A DNA stretch of 5,978 nucleotides from an uncultured Clostridium sp. (lineage in GTDB: Bacteria; Bacillota; Clostridia; TANB77; CAG-508), in the NCBI GenBank assembly GCA_947428535.1, contig CANEMG010000065.1:1-5978 (forward strand). Reading direction: 5' to 3'. Under the pieces are notes generated by a model. It searched no databases, was not told the DNA's origin, and was given only the letters and a program-made list of their open reading frames with translations. The translations under genes and the position numbers were made by a program. This document shows positions 1-4,562 of this stretch, piece by piece. How positions within the stretch are numbered: the stretch's first letter is position 1; the number at the start of each line of letters is the position of its first letter.

Positions 1-173
1 CTACTTGCTTTTTCAAAGTCTACAATAGCATCTTTTTTTCCTTTAACTTCTTTAGCTATAATTTCTACTATTTTTTCATCTTCTACATTTATACCTTTAT
101 CTTTTTCTATTTGTAAAATGGCTGCTCTAACCATTTGAACAGTATTTTTCCTTATTTCATTTTTCTCTTTCAT
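1..173 (-). CDS. yqeY: YqeY-like (GatB/YqeY domain) protein, 5' part only, start disrupted
   Basis: The gene runs off the left edge, so only about 57 codons from an internal ATG (171-173) are visible; the family is usually near 150 residues. Readable text includes LKLAMKEKNEIRK, TVQMVRAAILQIEKDKG and AKEVKGKKDAIVDFEKA. This follows the N-terminal helices of YqeY, a small helical protein related to the tRNA-binding tail of GatB whose role is not well settled. Family alignment places the natural start 13 codons upstream, at the ATG at 210-212, which has a good Shine-Dalgarno sequence (AAGGG, 216-220). However, the next codon (207-209) is TAA. The coding sequence after that stop is otherwise intact and family-like. 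The internal ATG has no visible ribosome site and would remove part of helix 1. The gene may therefore be a new nonsense mutant, a sequencing error, or translated by re-initiation. Family confidence is high; functional status is unclear. Confidence 0.7.
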   Translation of the reverse strand, partial: MKEKNEIRKNTVQMVRAAILQIEKDKGINVEDEKIVEIIAKEVKGKKDAIVDFEKAS

Positions 174-206
174 AGCTAATTTTAAATCTGCTAATAATTT
201 TTCTTT

Positions 207-212
207 TTACAT
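207..212 (-). other. Start-stop (ATG-TAA) at the expected yqeY start
   Basis: On the minus strand an ATG (212-210) is followed directly by TAA (209-207). The preceding bases, AGAAGGGATAAT, give a well-spaced Shine-Dalgarno sequence, and no other ATG, GTG or TTG nearby uses it. The frame after the TAA continues as KEKLLADLKLAM, which fits the YqeY N-terminus. One base change of TAA to AAA, GAA or CAA would restore the full gene. Confidence 0.75.
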
Positions 213-234
213 ATTATCCCTTCTTTCTTATATA

Positions 235-263
235 ACTTTACTATAAAATAAAATATTTATCAA
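235..263 (-). promoter_or_regulatory. Candidate promoter for yqeY
   Basis: The minus strand reads TTGATA (258-263), a 17-base spacer, then TAAAGT (235-240). This is a fair housekeeping-sigma match (5/6 and 4/6 with ideal spacing). It lies between the ytxC terminator and the yqeY ribosome site, and predicts a leader of only about 16 bases. AT-rich sequence makes chance matches common. Confidence 0.4.
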
Positions 264-265
264 TA

Positions 266-308
266 CTAAAAAAGAGTAATTTAAAATATTTCTATTTTAT
301 TACTCTTT
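266..308 (-). terminator. Rho-independent terminator after ytxC
   Basis: AAAGAGTAAT (271-280) pairs with ATTACTCTTT (299-308), and AAAATA (283-288) pairs with TATTTT (293-298). Together they make a 16-bp stem with a 2-base bulge (281-282) and a TTTC tetraloop in the plus-strand sequence. Read on the minus strand, the stem runs into a TTTTTT tract, so it terminates transcription coming from ytxC. There is no comparable T tract in the plus direction. Confidence 0.8.
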
Positions 309-342
309 AATCCTATTAAGCTTTATAATTTATTTTGCTAAA

Positions 343-837
343 TTAAAATGTTATCAAATCTAAATAACTAAATACTGAAACTTCTACAATTTTTTCTAAT
401 AATTCTTTATACTCTTTTATCCTAAAATTTACAAATCCCTCTAGAACTATTTTTTTATTTTCTAATAAATATTCTTTTATTGCTGTTTTTAGAATATCAT
501 TTTTATATCCTATCTTTTCATCAGGTAATTCTAATACTTTTTTAGTTATCTCAAAAATGTAGTTTCTTTCTATACTACTTAAATAAAAATAATTTTTTTC
601 AACATTTTTTCTAATCAAATCGTTTTCATAGAATTTTTCTATACACTTTTTTAGAATCAATGCTACTATTTCATAAAATTCATCTATATATTCTTCTTCT
701 AAATAATGTATTATTAAATTATCGTATGTTTTAAATCTATAATTAGACATACATATATTTATTGGTAGTAATTCAAATTGCTGTATTAAAAATTCAATTT
801 TTTCTTCACTAACGGATTTTATACAAATCGATTTCAC
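343..837 (-). CDS. ytxC: YtxC-like sporulation protein, C-terminally short
   Basis: This 164-residue protein resembles the N-terminal part of YtxC, an uncharacterised protein conserved among endospore formers and thought to act in sporulation. The supporting text is DNLIIHYLEEEYIDEFYEIV (residues 39-58), KNYFYLSSIER (81-91) and especially LEGFVNFRIKEYKELLEKIV (132-151), the family's characteristic segment. Family members are usually about 280 residues, so roughly the last 110 are absent. The frame stops at 343-345, and the next bases are a strong terminator with no continuation in any frame. The start is GTG (835-837), chosen because AGAGAGG lies six bases upstream and no ATG competes. There is no signal peptide or membrane segment. 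It is probably monocistronic. It could be a decayed gene or a short lineage-specific form; codon use looks normal, so decay, if real, is recent. Confidence 0.68.
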   Translation of the reverse strand: MKSICIKSVSEEKIEFLIQQFELLPINICMSNYRFKTYDNLIIHYLEEEYIDEFYEIVALILKKCIEKFYENDLIRKNVEKNYFYLSSIERNYIFEITKKVLELPDEKIGYKNDILKTAIKEYLLENKKIVLEGFVNFRIKEYKELLEKIVEVSVFSYLDLITF

Positions 838-913
838 AGAATACCTCTCTAATGTTTTAGTTTTTTCTTATCTATATTATTCATATTTTTCCATTAGTGT
901 GTTTATCTTATTC

Positions 914-956
914 AAAAAAATAGAAACTTCTAAATAAATATTTAAAAGTTTCTATT
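914..956 (-). terminator. Rho-independent terminator after the PrcB-like gene
   Basis: AATAGAAACTT (919-929) pairs with AAGTTTCTATT (946-956), an 11-bp stem whose 16-base AT-rich loop can pair further. On the minus strand the stem leads into TTTTTTT (complement of 914-920), placed eight bases after the stop codon of the gene at 965-1480. Confidence 0.8.
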
Positions 957-964
957 ACATGGTT

Positions 965-1480
965 TTATTTTTTATCTGGTTTACTATTATCTATTTGGAA
1001 ATTTACATGTTCTACTGATTGAGGAAGTTCTACAAACATATAATTATACCAAGTTGAGGATAATACATCTGCAAAAGTTCCATATTTATAAGTATATTTT
1101 ATAGTTACTTCTGTTTTATCATCATTATATTCAAGCTTATCTATTGAATACATATAGTCTTTAGTTGTATCTTCATATACAACTACTACTGCTAATTTTT
1201 TATCATTAAAAAATTCTTCTGTATATGTTTCAGCAAAACTTGATTTTTTAAATGTTACCTTGTTTGTCATTGTATCTTCAACTTTTTTACTATCTGCAAA
1301 TTTTTTAAAAGATTTGTAATCTTTTAAAAATGTATTTTCTGCTGATGCTCCTGATGTAGTTAAATTATACTCTACTTTAGATTCTTTTTTTAATACTGTA
1401 AAACTCAATACTATTATAACGATAACTGCAATTACTGCTATAGCAATAATTGTTGACTTTTTCATACCATTACTTCCCAT
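965..1480 (-). CDS. Membrane-anchored extracytoplasmic protein, PrcB C-terminal-like
   Basis: This is a 171-residue protein with a basic N-terminus (MKKS) and one long hydrophobic helix (about residues 9-30, rich in I, V and A). A polar linker follows, then a beta-rich domain from about residue 70 to the end. There is no lipobox Cys, so it is likely a single-pass membrane protein with an outside domain, not a lipoprotein. The block around TEEFFNDKKLAVVVVYEDTT (88-107), the later YSIDKLEYNDD and the closing YMFVELPQSVEHVNFQI resemble the small PrcB C-terminal fold often found in Firmicute surface proteins. That match is by eye only. Two starts are possible. The ATG at 1478-1480 has AAGGAG about ten bases upstream. 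The ATG at 1463-1465 (Met6) has a weaker GGGAAG and gives the more usual MKKS opening. No partner gene suggests a pathway, and the function is unknown. Confidence 0.7.
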   Translation of the reverse strand: MGSNGMKKSTIIAIAVIAVIVIIVLSFTVLKKESKVEYNLTTSGASAENTFLKDYKSFKKFADSKKVEDTMTNKVTFKKSSFAETYTEEFFNDKKLAVVVVYEDTTKDYMYSIDKLEYNDDKTEVTIKYTYKYGTFADVLSSTWYNYMFVELPQSVEHVNFQIDNSKPDKK

Positions 1481-1532
1481 AAATTTATTTCTCCTTCTTT
1501 TGTTACTATAATTATAATAACTTATAATTATT

Positions 1533-1576
1533 AAAAAAACAAGAAATTTTTATAATTATTTTAGTATATATTTCTT
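1533..1576 (-). terminator. Candidate terminator after gpr
   Basis: AAGAAAT (1541-1547) and ATTTCTT (1570-1576) can form a 7-bp stem around a long 22-base AT-rich loop. On the minus strand the stem is followed by a G and then seven Ts (1533-1539). The stem is weak, but the T tract and the position just past the gpr stop support it. Confidence 0.45.
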
Positions 1577-1588
1577 TCTAAATATTAC

Positions 1589-2467
1589 TTATAAACTTAT
1601 ATTAATTCCCTCTGAAACGATATTGGTCATACTATCTATTAAAATATCTATTTCTTTTGGTGTAACAATAAAATTAAAATTATTTAATTGCATTTTATCT
1701 ACTAATTTATTTTCATCTACCTCTATATCGCAAGAATTTAATGTGTCTATAACAATAGTGGCTGCATCTAAAACTGTTGGAACTCCTAATCCTATTACAG
1801 GAACTCCTAATGTGTTTTCTGATAATTCTGCTTGTCTATTTCCTACTCCTCCTCCTGGCACAATTCCTGTATCTGATATTTGAATGGATTTATTTATTCT
1901 ATCTATATTTTTTGAACATAAACTATCTATTGCAATTACTAACTTTGGTTTTATATTTTGAACTATTCCTTTCACAATTTCAACTGTTTCTATTCCAGTT
2001 GTTCCAAGCACTCCTGGAGTTATTGCACTAATACTTCTTGTTTTTTGATCAATAGCATTTGGTAAGTAAATTTTTATATGTCTTGTTATTTCAATATTTT
2101 GTACTACTTTAGATCCTAACGAATCTGGTGTTGCATACAAGTTTCCTAGTCCAACTATTAAAATTTCTTCATTACTTTGTACATGTTTATTTACAATTGC
2201 AGATAATTCTTTTGAAAAAACATTTATTATTTCTTCTTCTTTTTCTGTTGTTATATTGTTTATTTTTTTCATATCTATTGTTATATAATTTCCCATTTTT
2301 CTGTCTAATGCTTTTTCGCCTTCATGATTAGTTATTTTTACTCTAGTTACTGTCGTATCTCCTGTTTTATCCACTTCGCATTCTATTCCATTTATTTCAT
2401 CTTCTAATTTATTAGCACTTCTATACAAATCTCTTCTTTCAACAGCCATGTCTGTTCTAAAAAACAT
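1589..2467 (-). CDS. gpr: GPR germination protease (spore endopeptidase)
   Basis: GPR is the aspartic-type protease (MEROPS family A25) that degrades small acid-soluble spore proteins in the first minutes of germination. It is made in the forespore as a zymogen. The sequence shows the N-terminal TDMAVER motif (residues 5-11), which resembles the autoprocessing and substrate site. It also shows VGLGN (105-109), TPDSLG (113-118), ITPGVLGTTGIET (149-161), AIDSL (179-183), ISDTGIVPGGGVGN (197-210) and GVPVIGLGVPTVLDA (221-235). Asp115 and Asp181 are 66 residues apart, the same spacing as the catalytic pair Asp127/Asp193 of the Bacillus enzyme. At 292 residues it is compact (Bacillus about 370); it ends just after the TPKEID helix and has a very short propeptide. 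The ATG is preceded by AGGGG about ten bases upstream. It appears monocistronic, and its presence marks the organism as a spore former. Confidence 0.96.
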   Translation of the reverse strand: MFFRTDMAVERRDLYRSANKLEDEINGIECEVDKTGDTTVTRVKITNHEGEKALDRKMGNYITIDMKKINNITTEKEEEIINVFSKELSAIVNKHVQSNEEILIVGLGNLYATPDSLGSKVVQNIEITRHIKIYLPNAIDQKTRSISAITPGVLGTTGIETVEIVKGIVQNIKPKLVIAIDSLCSKNIDRINKSIQISDTGIVPGGGVGNRQAELSENTLGVPVIGLGVPTVLDAATIVIDTLNSCDIEVDENKLVDKMQLNNFNFIVTPKEIDILIDSMTNIVSEGINISL

Positions 2468-2517
2468 ATTTCAATTACCCCTAAAATGTATTATACATTT
2501 TCCTTTCTTTATATTAT

Positions 2518-2549
2518 TAGTATTTTCTTACATTTCAGGTTTTTTATTC
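2518..2549 (-). promoter_or_regulatory. Candidate forespore (sigma F/G-like) promoter of gpr
   Basis: On the minus strand GAATA (2545-2549) is followed after 17 bases by GAAAATACTA (2518-2527). The latter matches the sigma F -10 pattern GGNRANAHTR at nine of ten places, while the -35 is imperfect (consensus GYWTA) and the spacer is slightly long. gpr is forespore-expressed in Bacillus, which motivated the search. The site lies about 50 bases upstream of the gpr start. Confidence 0.3.
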
Positions 2550-2568
2550 ATTTCTTTGTAAAGGATTC

Positions 2569-2607
2569 AAAAAAGATAAGCACCTGATCTAGCGCTTATC
2601 TTTTTTT
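2569..2607 (-). terminator. Strong, bidirectional-looking terminator after the yebC/GIY-YIG operon
   Basis: AAAAAAGATAAGC (2569-2581) pairs with GCTTATCTTTTTT (2594-2606), a 13-bp stem with a 12-base loop. Each strand ends in a run of Ts, so it can work both ways. Functionally it closes the minus-strand operon ending at 2612 and insulates gpr. It is the clearest hairpin in the window. Confidence 0.88.
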
Positions 2608-2611
2608 ATAT

Positions 2612-2926
2612 TCAATTTAGTTTTATAGTTTTATATTTATCTATTTCTATTTTATCTTCAAATAACTTACCTAATAAATTGTTGTTTTTTATCAAACGTT
2701 CTTTTTCTATTTTGGGTAACCTTTTTATTCTATATTCTAATTTAGATGCTAGGACTCTACTTTCCGATTCCCAAACACACTCAAGCTTTTTAGCTGAATG
2801 TGTCATAGTATATTTGGCACATTTTTTATCTTTGCTTAAATGCTCTTCAAATCTTCTTTTTATATCTGTTGTCATCCCTGTATATATTGAATTATCTTCA
2901 CATCTTAACATATATGTATAATACAT
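2612..2926 (-). CDS. GIY-YIG nuclease superfamily protein (UPF0213/YhbQ type)
   Basis: This 104-residue single-domain protein matches the small GIY-YIG group (YhbQ/YazA, UPF0213). The two motif strands are YTYMLRC (residues 3-9) and IYTGMTTD (14-21). They are followed by RRFEEH (24-29), the family signature CAKYT (36-40), and a helix carrying the expected catalytic Glu64 in LEYRIKRL (63-70). The last about 20 residues are a lysine-rich tail. Members are predicted metal-dependent nucleases, and some act on damaged or branched nucleic acid; the exact substrate here is unknown. The ATG lies one base past the yebC stop codon, and its Shine-Dalgarno sequence (GGGAAG) is made of the final yebC codons. 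Translation is therefore probably coupled and both genes share a transcript, closed by the terminator at 2569-2607. Confidence 0.9.
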   Translation of the reverse strand: MYYTYMLRCEDNSIYTGMTTDIKRRFEEHLSKDKKCAKYTMTHSAKKLECVWESESRVLASKLEYRIKRLPKIEKERLIKNNNLLGKLFEDKIEIDKYKTIKLN

Positions 2927-2927
2927 T

Positions 2928-3647
2928 TTATTCTTCCCAATTATGAAATACTTCTAATACATCATCTAAGTCTTCTAGATTGTCTATTAATCTTTGCATT
3001 TTTTCAGCACCTTTTTCATCTAAAGCTACATATGTACTTGGTACCATTTGTACTCCTGCTTCTAAAAATGTTAAATTATTTTTTGTTAATTCTTCTGTTA
3101 CTGCTGTGAAGTCACTTGGTGCAGTTGTTATTTGATATACTTCTTCTTCAGCTACAAAGTCTTCTGCTCCTGCTTCAATAGCTATCATCATTAAATCATC
3201 TTCACTTAAACTACATTCTGCTCTTACTATTATACCTTTTTTCTCAAACATATATGATACACATCCATTTGTACCTAAGCTTCCACCTGCTTTACTAAAC
3301 ACGTGTCTTACATCTGCTGCTGTTCTGTTTTTATTGTCTGTAGATGCATTTACTATTACAGCAACACCATTGGGTCCATATCCTTCATATGTCATTTCTT
3401 CATAATTTTCTGAACTTCCTGCTCCTGAAGCTTTTTTTATTGCATTATTTATTGTATCATTTGGCATATTATTTGCCTTACATTTTGCTATAACATCTTT
3501 CAATTTAGAGTTTCCTGCTGGATCAGGACCACCTTGTTTTACAGCTATTAATAATTCTCTTCCTAATTTTGTGAATATTTTTCCTCTTGCTGCATCTGCT
3601 TTTCCTTTTTTGGCTTGTATATTATGCCATTTACTATGTCCTGACAT
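2928..3647 (-). CDS. yebC: YebC/PmpR (TACO1) family translation factor or regulator
   Basis: This full-length 239-residue YebC opens with the hallmark [20 protein letters not shown] (residues 2-21) and continues with [15 protein letters not shown]. Other landmarks are [16 protein letters not shown] (56-71), the [13 protein letters not shown] segment and the [20 protein letters not shown] block. The acidic C-terminal domain ends in [15 protein letters not shown]. These cytoplasmic proteins were long annotated as transcription regulators. Work on TACO1 and bacterial homologues now supports a role in relieving ribosome stalling, notably at proline-rich stretches. Start choice is firm: AGGAGG sits eight bases before the ATG. 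It is the first gene of a two-gene operon with the GIY-YIG gene. A candidate promoter lies at 3697-3725, downstream of the thioredoxin operon, so it probably has its own transcript. Nothing is unusual in the protein itself. Confidence 0.96.
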   Translation of the reverse strand: MSGHSKWHNIQAKKGKADAARGKIFTKLGRELLIAVKQGGPDPAGNSKLKDVIAKCKANNMPNDTINNAIKKASGAGSSENYEEMTYEGYGPNGVAVIVNASTDNKNRTAADVRHVFSKAGGSLGTNGCVSYMFEKKGIIVRAECSLSEDDLMMIAIEAGAEDFVAEEEVYQITTAPSDFTAVTEELTKNNLTFLEAGVQMVPSTYVALDEKGAEKMQRLIDNLEDLDDVLEVFHNWEE

Positions 3648-3696
3648 GTGAATATCCTCCTTTAATTTTATCTGTATTTTCTAAATTTCGCCTTTT

Positions 3697-3725
3697 ATTT
3701 TATCACATTATTTGTTATTTGTGTA
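3697..3725 (-). promoter_or_regulatory. Candidate yebC promoter
   Basis: The minus strand reads TACACA (3720-3725), a 17-base spacer, then TAAAAT (3697-3702). The -10 is 5/6 and the -35 is 4/6. It lies about 50 bases before the yebC start codon. No terminator was found between trxA and this point, so read-through into yebC is also possible. Confidence 0.4.
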
Positions 3726-3739
3726 GTCTTTTTACAAAA

Positions 3740-3844
3740 TTATTTTTTTCTAATAGGATGTCTTATAACTGTATTTAGTCTGCTTTCATCACATTTTCTA
3801 GGATCACTTAAATAAATTTCATGATGATATCTATTACATAACAA
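3740..3844 (-). pseudogene. C-terminal relic of a GyrI-like domain protein
   Basis: Between trxA and yebC, the minus frame ending in TAA at 3740-3742 reads about 34 codons including YHHEIYLSDPRKCDES and LNTVIRHPIRKK. HEIYLSDPR followed by a TVIRHP-like strand is the closing signature of GyrI-like small-molecule-binding domains (AraC effector-binding/GyrI fold), usually about 150-200 residues long. Here the frame is closed upstream by a TAA (3845-3847) directly behind trxA. There is no start codon with a ribosome site in this frame, so most of the protein is missing. A different frame has AAAGGA, then ATG at 3856-3858 and 16 codons (MEVNNCYVIDIIMKFI), which overlaps the relic by one frame shift but does not look homologous. 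The relic implies a deletion between trxA and a former GyrI-like gene. The family call rests on pattern memory. Confidence 0.6.
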
Positions 3845-3881
3845 TTATTTACTTCCATATTTTTTCCTTTGAAATATTATA

Positions 3882-4187
3882 TCATACTATATCTTCTAAT
3901 TCAGCTTTAGAATGAAATCCAACTGAAACATTTGAGATTTCTCCATCTTTAAATAAAATAAGAGTTGGAATACTTGTAATATTATATTTAATAGCTAAAT
4001 TTTTTTGCTCATCAACATTTACTTTTCCTACTTTTAACTTATCTTTATGTTCTTCTGCAAATTCTGCAAGTATTGGTGCAAGCATTCTACAAGGCCCACA
4101 CCAAGTTGCCCAAAAATCTACTAATACTAATTTTTCTTTTTTTAATACTTCTTCAAAATTTTCCTCTGTTAAATTAATTTCTACCAT
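3882..4187 (-). CDS. trxA: Thioredoxin
   Basis: This 101-residue thioredoxin has the active site WCGPC (residues 29-33) after VLVDFWAT. The cis-Pro is in SIPT (Pro74), and LILFKDGEI and the GFHSKAELEDIV C-terminal helix follow. It reduces protein disulfides in the cytoplasm through Cys30/Cys33. The start ATG has AAGGAG beginning right behind the stop codon of the upstream gene, and the two genes are 15 bases apart, so they are co-transcribed. The upstream neighbour encodes a ferredoxin:thioredoxin reductase catalytic chain, which points to reduced ferredoxin, not NADPH, as electron source; no NADPH thioredoxin reductase is in the window. The last helix is a few residues shorter than in E. coli Trx. 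The stop is TGA. The partner assignment is inferred from adjacency. Confidence 0.95.
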   Translation of the reverse strand: MVEINLTEENFEEVLKKEKLVLVDFWATWCGPCRMLAPILAEFAEEHKDKLKVGKVNVDEQKNLAIKYNITSIPTLILFKDGEISNVSVGFHSKAELEDIV

Positions 4188-4202
4188 AATATATTTCTCC
4201 TT

Positions 4203-4400
4203 TTAATTTGATTTGTAATAAAGTAAACAATGACAATATCCTTCGAAATTTGGATCTTTTATTTGCTCACGAAATTCTTTACACATACATTTTGTATCTT
4301 GTGTTTTTTCCAATCTACAAGGACAATATCCTCCAGTTTTTTTCAATCCTTCTTTAATTGTTTTCACAACCTCTTTATCTTCATTTAATTTTACTGCCAT
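4203..4400 (-). CDS. Ferredoxin:thioredoxin reductase, catalytic (beta) chain
   Basis: This 65-residue protein has the cysteine signature CPC (residues 26-28), CMC (38-40) and CHC (56-58). The surrounding text GGYCPCRLEKT, CMCKEFREQI and GYCHCLLYY is typical of the FTR catalytic subunit. By analogy with the cyanobacterial enzyme, Cys26, 38, 40 and 56 would bind a [4Fe-4S] cluster. Cys28 and Cys58 would form the redox disulfide that reduces thioredoxin with electrons taken one at a time from ferredoxin. Spacing (CPC-x9-CMC-x15-CHC) differs from the plant form (x16, x8). It is also much shorter than plant FTR-beta, as in anaerobic bacteria and archaea. No alpha/variable chain is nearby. The ATG has AGGAGG eight bases upstream. 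It leads a two-gene operon with thioredoxin, behind a palindromic operator at 4461-4475 and a -10 at 4433-4438. Confidence 0.9.
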   Translation of the reverse strand: MAVKLNEDKEVVKTIKEGLKKTGGYCPCRLEKTQDTKCMCKEFREQIKDPNFEGYCHCLLYYKSN

Positions 4401-4432
4401 AATATTTACCTCCTAACATTGATCTTGAATAT

Positions 4433-4441
4433 ATTCTATCA
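4433..4441 (-). promoter_or_regulatory. Extended -10 of the FTR-Trx operon
   Basis: The minus strand reads TGATAGAAT, an extended -10 (TGn) plus hexamer TAGAAT (5/6). It predicts transcription from about 4426, some 26 bases before the FTR start codon. At 17 bases upstream the -35 position reads AGAAAT, a poor match, as expected for an activator-dependent promoter. Confidence 0.5.
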
Positions 4442-4460
4442 CTTATATTAATTTTATTTC

Positions 4461-4475
4461 TGTGACTAAGTCACA
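4461..4475 (-). promoter_or_regulatory. CRP/FNR-type palindromic operator
   Basis: TGTGACTAAGTCACA is a perfect 6-bp inverted repeat (TGTGAC/GTCACA) around TAA. It carries TGTGA and TCACA half-sites five bases apart, against six in the E. coli CRP consensus. Its centre (4468) is about 42 bases upstream of the predicted transcription start, the class II activator position. The Crp/Fnr protein encoded immediately upstream has a CRP-like recognition helix, so it is the obvious candidate to bind here. The site is not followed by a T run, so it is not a terminator. Confidence 0.7.
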
Positions 4476-4533
4476 TATAGAAAATTTTTTTTATAAAATT
4501 TAGTTACAATACGAAACTATACTTTCTTATTAT

Positions 4534-4562
4534 ATAACAAAACTCTCTTAAAAAGAGAGTTT
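4534..4562 (-). terminator. Terminator overlapping the Crp/Fnr stop codon
   Basis: AAACTCTCTT (4540-4549) pairs with AAGAGAGTTT (4553-4562), a 10-bp stem with a 3-base loop. On the minus strand it runs into TTTTGTTAT. The stem includes the last codons and the TAA (4548-4550) of the regulator gene. It separates the ferredoxin-regulator unit from the FTR-Trx operon. Confidence 0.72.

Noticed and set aside
207..209. Reassigned genetic code to explain the TAA at yqeY codon 2
   Set aside because: TAA ends most genes in this window, and TGA and TAG end others, so the standard bacterial code holds.
1509..1530. TAATTATAA / TTATAATTA inverted repeat
   Set aside because: It is a pure A/T 9-bp dyad with no T tract on either side. 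In sequence this AT-rich it is expected by chance; it may simply contain the -10 region of the gene at 965-1480.
1623..2331. Plus-strand open frames opposite gpr (1623-1883, 1777-2031, 2128-2331)
   Set aside because: They lie wholly within the well-supported gpr gene, are Leu/Phe-rich as expected for the complement of AT-rich coding sequence, and resemble no family.
2679..2921. Plus-strand open frame opposite the GIY-YIG gene
   Set aside because: It is the complement of a gene with clear motifs and shows no ribosome site or family resemblance.
3587..3778. Plus-strand open frame across the yebC start
   Set aside because: It overlaps the highly conserved yebC N-terminus and the GyrI relic, and is hydrophobic by composition only.
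3845..3881. Short ORF of 16 codons after trxA (ATG at 3856-3858) as a real gene
   Set aside because: It has a passable AAAGGA site but overlaps the GyrI relic out of frame, is very short and has no recognisable content.
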